From: an uncultured Clostridia bacterium
Lineage (GTDB): Bacteria; Bacillota; Clostridia; Christensenellales; Aristaeellaceae
Direction of reading: 5' to 3'
Assembly (NCBI GenBank): GCA_934662505.1
Contig: CAKUKE010000006.1
Span: 1 to 64,000, forward strand
DNA length: 64,000 nt
Shown: positions 24,988 to 32,829 of the stretch, in pieces
Layout of the letters: each line of letters begins with the position of its first letter
How positions within the stretch are numbered: the first letter of the stretch is position 1
Program-made: the position numbers and the translations under genes
The notes under the pieces: model-generated
Seen by the model: the letters and a program-made list of their open reading frames with translations, nothing else
Told to the model about the DNA's origin: nothing
Databases searched by the model: none

Positions 24988-26520
24988 TCAGCCGCCCCAG
25001 TATTTCTGATCCAGCGTACGGTACTGAATGGCCTCCGCCACGTGCTGAGGGCGGATACAGTCCTCCCCCGCCAGATCGGCGATGGTGCGCGCCACCTTGA
25101 GCACCCGGTTATATCCGCGCATGCTCATGCCGTACTTTTCCACCGCCATTTCCATCAGCTTTTTCGCCGTTTCATCCAGCTGGCAGTATTTCCGCAGCGC
25201 CTCCCCCTGCAGACGGGCGTTGCAGGACGCGCCTGTTCCATGCAGCCGTTCCTGCTGCACCCGGCGCGCCTTTTCCACCCGCGCGCGGACAGTGGCGCTG
25301 TCCTCGGAAGGCGCAGCGTTGTGAATTTCGCTCAGCGGCACTGCATCCACCTCGATCTGCAGGTCGATACGATCCAGCAGCGGGCCGGATATCCGGTTCA
25401 GATACTTATGAATGTCCCGCTCGGTGCAGCGGCAGGGGTGAGTACGGCTGCCGTAATACCCGCAGGGACAGGGGTTCATGCCGGCGACCAGCATGCACTG
25501 TGCCTGATAGGTCGCCCGATCCCGCACCCGGGCAATGGTCACCTGCCCGTCCTCCAGCGGCTGGCGCAGCGCCTCCAGCGTCTGCCGGGCATACTCGGGC
25601 AATTCATCCAGAAAAAGCACCCCATGATGCGCCAGCGACACCTCGCCCGGCCGCGCCCCCGCGCCGCCGATCAGCGCGGGCAGTGTGACGGAATGATGGG
25701 GCGCGCGGAAGGGACGCTCCGTCATCAGCCCCTGTCCGGGCTGCAGAAGCCCCGCCACCGAATGGATGCGGGTGGTTTCAAACGCTTCCTCCGCCGTCAT
25801 GGCGGGCAGAATGCCCGGCAGGCACCGGGCCAGCATGGTTTTGCCGCTGCCTGGCACGCCGATGAGCAGCAGGTTGTGCCCGCCCGCGGCTGCGATCTCC
25901 AGCGCGCGCCGTGCGCCCGCCTGACCCCGCACCTCCTTCAGGTCGTAGGTCGTGTGCCGGGCAGAAAGCATCTCCTCATAGGATAATTGCGCCTGCGCCA
26001 GAATGGGCTCCTGTCCGGACAAATGCCGCACCGCCTGCGTCAGGTTATCCGCCGGATACACCCGCATGCCGGACACGGTGCACACCTCCCGGGCGTTTCC
26101 CCGAGGCAGCACCACCTGATCCACCCCTTTTTCCCGGGCGGATATGACCATGGACAGCGCGCCCCGCACGGGCACCAGCGATCCGTCCAGCGACAGTTCT
26201 CCCACCAGCAGCACCCGCTCCAGCTGGGGCATGGCCGCCTGACGGCTGGCAGCGATCAGCGCCACCGCGATGGACAGGTCGAAGGCCGCCCCTTCCTTGC
26301 GCACATCCGCCGGAGAAAGGTTGATGGTGATCCGCCCGCCCGGCATGGCAAAGCCGGAATTGCGCATGGCGCCCGTCACCCGGTCGCGGCTCTCCCGCAC
26401 GGCGGCGTCAGGCAGACCCACCATGGCAAAGCTGTGCATCCCGCCGGCCACGTCCGTTTCCACCGTCACAGGGATACCGTCCACCCCCTGAAGGGCAAAG
26501 CACAAGGTGCGCGCAAGCAT
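24988..26520 (-). CDS. YifB/ComM-family Mg-chelatase-like AAA+ ATPase
   Basis: A 510-aa protein with an N-terminal Lon-protease-like fold (residues 1-170, including the HSFAMVGLPDAAVRESRDR region), a Mg-chelatase AAA+ domain with Walker A IGVPGSGKTMLARC and the LPEYARQTLEALRQPLEDG block, and a C-terminal domain with YNRVLKVARTIADL. ComM is a hexameric branch-migration helicase used in natural transformation. AAGGTGGG precedes the ATG. Its position next to dprA supports a DNA-processing role. Confidence 0.92.
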   Translation of the reverse strand: MLARTLCFALQGVDGIPVTVETDVAGGMHSFAMVGLPDAAVRESRDRVTGAMRNSGFAMPGGRITINLSPADVRKEGAAFDLSIAVALIAASRQAAMPQLERVLLVGELSLDGSLVPVRGALSMVISAREKGVDQVVLPRGNAREVCTVSGMRVYPADNLTQAVRHLSGQEPILAQAQLSYEEMLSARHTTYDLKEVRGQAGARRALEIAAAGGHNLLLIGVPGSGKTMLARCLPGILPAMTAEEAFETTRIHSVAGLLQPGQGLMTERPFRAPHHSVTLPALIGGAGARPGEVSLAHHGVLFLDELPEYARQTLEALRQPLEDGQVTIARVRDRATYQAQCMLVAGMNPCPCGYYGSRTHPCRCTERDIHKYLNRISGPLLDRIDLQIEVDAVPLSEIHNAAPSEDSATVRARVEKARRVQQERLHGTGASCNARLQGEALRKYCQLDETAKKLMEMAVEKYGMSMRGYNRVLKVARTIADLAGEDCIRPQHVAEAIQYRTLDQKYWGG

Positions 26521-26600
26521 GCAAAACCCACCTTTTTTTTACAAGATAAACGCCGCACGGAAAACGGACGCCTGTGCCCGTACCCCGTGCGGAGCTTTCA

Positions 26601-29600
26601 TCAGTAGTACAGCCAGCCTGGGAACCACTTCATGGCGTCCAGCCAGGCTTTGGAAGCAGTGATACCGCTGATGTAGGGGAAGAAAGCGATAAACAGCACG
26701 CCCGCCAGCGCCAGCTGCCCCGCCATCAGGGCTCTGCCCCACTTTTCACTGCGGTCGGCCATCTTATCCCACACGTATACCGCGCACCAGATGATCACGG
26801 GAACCTCGGGGAAATAGTGGTAAATGTAGGTGCCGCGGGGCACCAGCATCCAGGGCAGATACTGTGCCAGAAAGCAGATCAGCAAAAAAGCACTCCGATG
26901 TTCCCCATCCGCAGGGTGGACAAGCACCCGGCCGTCCCGCCCGATGTGGGCGCGCGCCCACAGGCACACAATGACCACCAGACACAGCGCGCCCAGCCAC
27001 CACACCGCCGGATTTCCAAAGGCCATGATGGTGCGGCTGGTGCCCTCCGGCGCATAGGAGGTGGAGGCATACCACATGGGCTTGATGCTCAGAGGCCACT
27101 CATACCACGGTGAATAGAAGAAATGATCCATCCCCAGCCCCGGGGTAGAATGATAGCCCATCATGCCGCCCATCACGCCGGTCTTGAAATAGTCGCCCAC
27201 GGTGGTAGCTATGATCTTCCGCACCGATACGCCGCCGGTTGCCGCATAAAAGGGAATATAGGAACAGTAGTAGATCACAAGGGGAACGGCCACAAAGAAC
27301 ACAAGGCAGCTTGCCACGTTCCATAGGATGCGCTTCCAGCCGTCCCGCACCACGCTTTCCTCCAGCGGCGTGCGCTGCCGCGCGTCCTTTTTGCGCAGCC
27401 GCAGAATGTCCCGCACGTGTCTGCCTACCGTCCAGAAAAACAGTACGGCCAGCCCGACGCCCGCGTAGCATCCCGTCCATTTGCTGGCCACCGCCAGCCC
27501 CATGAACAGGCCGGACAGCCCCAGCGGCACAAAGGTTTTCCAGAGGGGCGTGCGCCAGTAGTCCAGCCGCATGTAGCGCAGCATAAAGTAGAGCGTCCAG
27601 ATGATGAAGCACACTACATAGCTGTCAATGGTCGCAATGCGGGTCTGGGTGTAGTGCATGAAATCCAGCGCCATCAATCCCATGGCGCCAATGGCGCCCC
27701 AGCGCCGGCGGAACAGCTGCCTGCCCACCAGATACATGCCGGGCAGCATAATCACGCCCATCAGCGCGCCCATAAAGCGCCAGCCAAAGGGCGTCATGCC
27801 AAACAGGGCAATGCCCACGCTCATGAGCACCTTGCCGAGGGGAGGGTGCGTCCATTCGTACACCCGCAGACCGTGCAGATGCTCGTAGGCCGTGCGGGCA
27901 TGGTAGATCTCATCAAAGTAGGTGCTGTTGAACCAGCCCGGCTCGCCCTCCAGCGTGTCCGGCTCATCCACCAGATGCTCCGCACCTGCCGCGCCCTTTG
28001 CCACGGTCATGGGCAGGGCGTTGCCCTCCCCGTCTCGGGCGATCACCTCATACAGGGTCAGCCCCACGTCATGGGTGGTCAGGCGCACATACCGTCCCGT
28101 CAGAAGCACCGGGTCGGAGGTGTATTTCACCGTATCCCCCGCCAGATAGCTGCCCGTCAGATATTTCCACTTGAAGCAGTCGCCGCTGTCGGACAGTTCG
28201 GCGCCGTACCCGCCCGTCCAGCTTTCCCCGTCCGGGCTCACCTCCACCTGAAAACTCACGCCTGACCAGTGAATGCCGCCGAAGAAGGCCAGCCGGAAAT
28301 TCTCCTTTTCTTCGCCCAGATCCAGCACCACCTGCTCCGTAAAGGCGATGGCGTCCGTCGCTTCCGTTGCCTGCTCGTCCGCCTTTGTAAAAACATAGCC
28401 CTGCTGGGGTGCCTTCATGGAGCCGAGGTTGGCAAATGCCGCCACGGCATACACGGCGGTCACCGCCAGCATCCACGCATAGTCCTTTCGGGTCATCCGA
28501 CGCGCGTCCGGGCTTTCCGGCAGCGTATAGGGCGCTTCCTTTCCGGGCGCGCCTTCCGGCTGCGCGTCCAGCGGCGCAAACGCCCGCGCCGCCGCATCCG
28601 GCCGGCAAAGATCGGCGCTGATATACACACCGGCCATGCAGGTCACGACGCACAGCACCGCAGAGAGGTATTCCAGCACGCTCATGTCGCTGACGATCCC
28701 GCAGGCAGGCGCGGACAAATGTCCCGACGCCCCGCCGATGCGCATGTTCCGATCCAGCACGCATCCCACGTTCAGCAGACAGGTGACCGTCACCAGCGCC
28801 AGCAGCCAGAGCACCCGCTTGTCCTTTTCCTCCAGATAGGCGTACAACAGCAGCAGCACCGCCGGGAACAGATACCGTTCGTGCATCATGGTGCCCAGCG
28901 TAAACAGCACCGTCAGCAGCGCCGCCCCCAGCAGGGGCAGATGCTTTTTATCGCCGCCCCGCATGTACAAAAGCAGCGTCAGGGTCACACCCAGTGCGAT
29001 CATCACCGTACCCACGTGTCCCAGCGTGCTTTGTGCAGCCAGCGCCAGCACGGCCAGCGTCAGCGCCGTCACGCCCGCAAAAACGCAGGCGACGGTTTTA
29101 TCCAGCCGGGTGCGTCTCTTTTGCACAAACGCCGCCAGCACGACGGGCAGCGTCATGACCACGCCCGCCAGAGAGATCGTCGCCGCGGAGGCGGCAGTGT
29201 CCACGCCCACCCAGTTGAGTCCCATCAGGAAATACAGGTTGCAGCTGTTCACGGTGGCATAGTCATAATGCCCCATGGTGCGTCCATACAGCTCAAACAG
29301 CCACCCGACGCCTCCCTGCCGCAGCGAGAAGGGCACCACGACTGCGGCGGCGACCGCCAGCATCAGTCCCAGCCCCACCCCTGCGTTTTTCCACAGCGCC
29401 CGCTGCTCGCCCGTCTGACAGGCGCGCACAACGGACATCACCAGCGCCGCCAATCCCAGCGGACCGAACATGAGCGCCTGCGGCTTGACCAGCACCGCCA
29501 GCATGTAAACGGGCAGCGCCGCTTTCCAGTTGCCCCGCACCGCTTCTATCACCACAATCAGGAGCAGCAGCGTCATCACGCTGTCCACCTGTCCCCACGC

Positions 29601-30761
29601 CGCTCCCGTCAGAAGGGTCAGCGGGTTCAGGGCGTACGCCGCCGCCAGCCAAAACGCCGTCCGGCTGCCCGCACCCTCCCGGCGGCTTTCACGCCAGATC
29701 AGCGCTGCCGCCGCCACGTCGCACAAAATGGCAGGGGTCTTCACCAGCACCGTGGACACGCCGCCCAGCAGCCCGCCCAGCGCGCCTATCCCCCACAAAA
29801 CCAGCAGATATCCCGGAGGGTAGTCGCAAAAACCGCTGGCCGCATAAAAACCGGCGGGGCCTGTTTCTGCCATTTTCCGCGCCCAGATGGTAAAATCGTT
29901 CACATCCACATCGTAGCCGTACACCGTGCCTGCCAGCAGCAGGCGAATGCCCAGCGCAAAGACGCACAGCGCCCCCAGCGCCGCGTACGCGCCCCGGTCG
30001 TTTTCCGTTTTCTTTTTCAGTTCCGGCTGCGTTCGATCCCGCCGCAGTCCCCGGGCAACCGCCCACAAAAGCGCCAGATACGCCGCCGCGCCGCCCACAA
30101 GCCACAACGTGCCCGGCTGCGCCGCCGTCGTATCCGCCGTCTGGTCGGCGACCGTCTCCGCCGCGGAAAGGTTCTGCACCGCGTACCCTTCCGGCACGCT
30201 GTCCACCCTGCACAGCGTCACGTCGTCAAACCATGCTTCTCCCGTGCTTTCGCCGCTGTAACCGCCCAGCCGCACAAACACGGTCAGCCATTTCTGACTG
30301 GCGCCCGTTCTGCCGTAGAGCGTCACCTCCTGCCACTGATCCGGGCTGTCGTACACGCTCTGCGAAAATACGTACACGCCCTCTACGGACAGGTTGGCGC
30401 CCCGGCCGTCCTGTGCGCCGGCGCGCACATAACCGTGCAGCCGGTAGAGGGTGTTCGGCGACACGGCCACTTCCTGACTGAACCGCGCGTCATTGGCATA
30501 GGCGTTGTGAATATAAGCCGCGCGGGAGCCGTCCACCCCTTCGCCGGCAGGGGTATCATAGTCGGTATAGCCGTCGGTCACAACATAGGCGCCGGTCGTC
30601 CAGCCGTTCATTCCCTGCTCAAAGTCGCCGTTGGCCAGCAGGTTTTCACCCTCCCCAACGGGCGCTGTGCGCCGGGAGAAAACCACGCCCGCACACACGG
30701 CAGCCAGAAGCACCGCCGCCGTCAGCAGCAGGATGATCTTCCTGTTGCACTTCTTTTTCAT
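26601..30761 (-). CDS. Giant double GT-C glycosyltransferase (Pmt/GT39-type) with two carbohydrate-binding-like modules
   Basis: A 1386-aa membrane protein. Order: signal/anchor (residues 8-28); a jelly-roll carbohydrate-binding-like module (about 38-188, LLANGDFEQGMNGWTTGAYV); a first GT-C glycosyltransferase (about 255-690) with the acidic loop YDVDVNDFTIWA and CDYPPGYLLVLWG; a membrane linker; a discoidin-like module (about 800-930); and a second GT-C module of the protein O-mannosyltransferase type, with Asp951-Glu952 in TYFDEIYHARTAYEHLHG and THPPLGKVL. The acidic pairs are the expected catalytic residues of lipid-phosphate-sugar-dependent enzymes. Start ATG 30761, AAGGAGG 7 nt upstream. 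It is embedded between yraN and yifB, 12 nt after yraN, although its function (probably surface protein or glycan mannosylation) is unrelated to theirs. Confidence 0.85.
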   Translation of the reverse strand: MKKKCNRKIILLLTAAVLLAAVCAGVVFSRRTAPVGEGENLLANGDFEQGMNGWTTGAYVVTDGYTDYDTPAGEGVDGSRAAYIHNAYANDARFSQEVAVSPNTLYRLHGYVRAGAQDGRGANLSVEGVYVFSQSVYDSPDQWQEVTLYGRTGASQKWLTVFVRLGGYSGESTGEAWFDDVTLCRVDSVPEGYAVQNLSAAETVADQTADTTAAQPGTLWLVGGAAAYLALLWAVARGLRRDRTQPELKKKTENDRGAYAALGALCVFALGIRLLLAGTVYGYDVDVNDFTIWARKMAETGPAGFYAASGFCDYPPGYLLVLWGIGALGGLLGGVSTVLVKTPAILCDVAAAALIWRESRREGAGSRTAFWLAAAYALNPLTLLTGAAWGQVDSVMTLLLLIVVIEAVRGNWKAALPVYMLAVLVKPQALMFGPLGLAALVMSVVRACQTGEQRALWKNAGVGLGLMLAVAAAVVVPFSLRQGGVGWLFELYGRTMGHYDYATVNSCNLYFLMGLNWVGVDTAASAATISLAGVVMTLPVVLAAFVQKRRTRLDKTVACVFAGVTALTLAVLALAAQSTLGHVGTVMIALGVTLTLLLYMRGGDKKHLPLLGAALLTVLFTLGTMMHERYLFPAVLLLLYAYLEEKDKRVLWLLALVTVTCLLNVGCVLDRNMRIGGASGHLSAPACGIVSDMSVLEYLSAVLCVVTCMAGVYISADLCRPDAAARAFAPLDAQPEGAPGKEAPYTLPESPDARRMTRKDYAWMLAVTAVYAVAAFANLGSMKAPQQGYVFTKADEQATEATDAIAFTEQVVLDLGEEKENFRLAFFGGIHWSGVSFQVEVSPDGESWTGGYGAELSDSGDCFKWKYLTGSYLAGDTVKYTSDPVLLTGRYVRLTTHDVGLTLYEVIARDGEGNALPMTVAKGAAGAEHLVDEPDTLEGEPGWFNSTYFDEIYHARTAYEHLHGLRVYEWTHPPLGKVLMSVGIALFGMTPFGWRFMGALMGVIMLPGMYLVGRQLFRRRWGAIGAMGLMALDFMHYTQTRIATIDSYVVCFIIWTLYFMLRYMRLDYWRTPLWKTFVPLGLSGLFMGLAVASKWTGCYAGVGLAVLFFWTVGRHVRDILRLRKKDARQRTPLEESVVRDGWKRILWNVASCLVFFVAVPLVIYYCSYIPFYAATGGVSVRKIIATTVGDYFKTGVMGGMMGYHSTPGLGMDHFFYSPWYEWPLSIKPMWYASTSYAPEGTSRTIMAFGNPAVWWLGALCLVVIVCLWARAHIGRDGRVLVHPADGEHRSAFLLICFLAQYLPWMLVPRGTYIYHYFPEVPVIIWCAVYVWDKMADRSEKWGRALMAGQLALAGVLFIAFFPYISGITASKAWLDAMKWFPGWLYY

Positions 30762-30773
30762 CACAGAGCCTCC

Positions 30774-31115
30774 TTAAAATGCGTCCTTCACATGCCGCGC
30801 GCCGGCGCGGGTGATCTCCACCACGTCGAACCGTACGGGAACGTCCTCGCCCCCATGCGCGCTCATGTAGACCCGTGCGGCGGCACGCAGACGGCGGCGC
30901 TTGTCGCCGTTGACCGCCTCCATGCCCTCGCCCGGACGCCCGGAAGGGCGGTACTTGACCTCGGCAAACACCAGCGTTTCCCCGTCCCGGGCGATCAGAT
31001 CCACCTCGCCGCCCGCGGCGCGGTACCGCTTCGCCACGATACGGCAGCCTGCCCGGCGCAAAACGCCCGCGGCCTGCCATTCGCCCGCCAGACCGCTGAA
31101 ATAGCTTTTTCTCAT
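30774..31115 (-). CDS. UPF0102 protein YraN
   Basis: A 113-aa protein of the predicted endonuclease-like UPF0102 family. The family core is visible: GEWQAAGVLRRAGCRIVAKRYRAAGGEVDLIARDG followed by VFAEVKYR, i.e. the E...D...E-x-K arrangement of the PD-(D/E)XK fold. The cellular role is not established. It overlaps rnhB by 4 nt (ATGA); the rnhB-yraN pairing is common in Firmicutes. Confidence 0.9.
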   Translation of the reverse strand: MRKSYFSGLAGEWQAAGVLRRAGCRIVAKRYRAAGGEVDLIARDGETLVFAEVKYRPSGRPGEGMEAVNGDKRRRLRAAARVYMSAHGGEDVPVRFDVVEITRAGARHVKDAF

Positions 31116-31732
31116 ACGTCCACAAAATGCCCGATAAAGCTGCGCCGGTGCGCCGGGCAGGGACCCAGCGCCCGCAGCGCTTCAATATGTTCCCTTGTTC
31201 CGTACCCCTTATGCTTTGCGAAATGATAGCCGGGGTATTTTTCGTCCAGTTCCGCCATCTGATGATCTCGCGTCACCTTGGCCACCACGCTGGCCGCTGC
31301 GATGGAATAGCTCAGCGCATCCCCGTGGATGATGCCCCGCTCCTCCCCCGGCAGTCCCAGCCTGTCCACCGCGTCAATCAGGAACAGGGTGGCGGGCGCA
31401 CCGGCGGCCGCCCGCCGCATGGCGTTTTTCGTAGCCTGCAAAATATTGATGCGGTCGATTTCCTCCGGGTCGGCCTGTCCCACGCCTACAAACAGCGCGG
31501 TGTCCAGAATCCTGCGGTATACGTCCTCCCGGCGTTTTTCAGACAGCTTTTTGCTGTCGTCCACCCACTCGATCAGGGGTGAGGGAGGCATGACCACGCA
31601 GGCGGCCACCACATTGCCGCAAAGGGGCCCCCGTCCCGCTTCATCCATGCCCGCAAAAGCGACGCCCTGCCGCCACAGCGCGCCGTCAATTTCCGTCAAT
31701 TGCAGCAGCCGTTCCTGCCGGTTCGTCCGCAT
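31112..31732 (-). CDS. rnhB: Ribonuclease HII
   Basis: A 206-aa enzyme removing ribonucleotides and RNA primers from DNA-RNA hybrids. The catalytic motif GMDEAGRGPLCGN (Asp-Glu near residue 30), LIDAVDRLGLPG and ASVVAKVTRD are all present. AAAGGAGG lies 9 nt upstream of the ATG at 31732, which places the first 47 nt inside the end of rbgA. The length is normal. Confidence 0.95.
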   Translation of the reverse strand: MRTNRQERLLQLTEIDGALWRQGVAFAGMDEAGRGPLCGNVVAACVVMPPSPLIEWVDDSKKLSEKRREDVYRRILDTALFVGVGQADPEEIDRINILQATKNAMRRAAAGAPATLFLIDAVDRLGLPGEERGIIHGDALSYSIAAASVVAKVTRDHQMAELDEKYPGYHFAKHKGYGTREHIEALRALGPCPAHRRSFIGHFVDV

Positions 31733-32660
31733 GGGGGTTTTCCTCCTTTACCGTTCCGTCTGCCGCAGCCTGCGCCGTCTTTTCCGCCTGCCGGGGCGCG
31801 CCCTCGCGCCGGGCGTAGCGTTCAAATTCCTCCAGCGTGATCCGTCCCAGCCGGCCGGCACGGAATTCATCCAGCACCACGCCGCACGCCCGCTCCGTGT
31901 CGCATACGCCGCCCTTCATCAGGAACCCCCGGCCTCTGCACACCGCCTCCAGCAGCGCTTCCCCCTTCAGGGACAGGTCCTCCGGCTTCAGATTATAGCG
32001 CTTGAGCACCTGCTGAGGACATACGTCGATCATATCGTAGAGCAATTGCAGCGTCAGCATGCCCGTATCCACCACCTGATCCCGAATGGCGGCAATGTAG
32101 GCCAGCCGCCTCGCAGACAGACGGTCGTCCAGCCGGGGCCAGAGCAGACCGGGGGTATCCAGCACCTCCAGATAAGGGGACACCTTCACCCACTGATTTG
32201 CCCGGGTCACACCGGGCTTATCCCCCACTTTGGCGATCCCGCCGCCGTAAAGACGGTTGATGAACGTGGATTTCCCCACGTTCGGCACGCCCACCACCAT
32301 GGCGCGCACCGTTTTTCTGATGCCGCGCTGAGCGGCGCGATTCACCGCCGGCGCAGTGGCCTTGTCGATCAGCTGCAGCACCTGACGCGCCTGGCGGTTC
32401 ATATCCACCGCCGTGCATAAAAAACCCTGTTCCCGGTAAAAGCGCACCCATTTTTCCGTTTGGGACGGGTCGGCCAGATCGCTTTTGCCAAACACGAGCA
32501 CCCGCTGCCGTCCGCCGATCATTTTATCCAGCTCAGGGTTGCGGCTGGCGCGGGGCAGCCGTGCGTCGCACAGTTCAATGACCACATCCACCCGCTTGAG
32601 CTGCTCCTGCAGCTGCCGTCTGGCCTTGGCCATGTGCCCGGGATACCAGTTGATTTCCAT
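31686..32660 (-). CDS. rbgA: Ribosome biogenesis GTPase (RbgA/YlqF)
   Basis: A 324-aa circularly permuted GTPase needed for 50S subunit assembly. It begins with the RbgA signature INWYPGHMAKARRQL. The G4 motif is GKSDLAD where NKxD is usual, then G1 VVGVPNVGKST, and G3 DTPG. The C-terminal ANTAR-like domain follows (about 180-290). GGAGG precedes the ATG. It is the first gene of the long leftward run down to hslU. Confidence 0.93.
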   Translation of the reverse strand: MEINWYPGHMAKARRQLQEQLKRVDVVIELCDARLPRASRNPELDKMIGGRQRVLVFGKSDLADPSQTEKWVRFYREQGFLCTAVDMNRQARQVLQLIDKATAPAVNRAAQRGIRKTVRAMVVGVPNVGKSTFINRLYGGGIAKVGDKPGVTRANQWVKVSPYLEVLDTPGLLWPRLDDRLSARRLAYIAAIRDQVVDTGMLTLQLLYDMIDVCPQQVLKRYNLKPEDLSLKGEALLEAVCRGRGFLMKGGVCDTERACGVVLDEFRAGRLGRITLEEFERYARREGAPRQAEKTAQAAADGTVKEENPHADEPAGTAAAIDGN

Positions 32661-32829
32661 GACATTTCCTCCATCCGCTCATATAAACGAGCGAAATGAA
32701 AATTTCTTTCCTTATATAGTGATAACACGTTTCCCCTAAAAAAGCAACTCTCTCTTTACACGGGTGTATTTTCCTCCTTCCCGACTCATACTAACCCCAT
32801 CCTTTAAAACAAGAAGCGAGGCGATTTTT

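Noticed and set aside
28269..31226. 985-codon rightward frame opposite the giant glycosyltransferase
   Set aside because: Arg/Gln/His-rich shadow; the leftward frame has membrane helices and known motifs.
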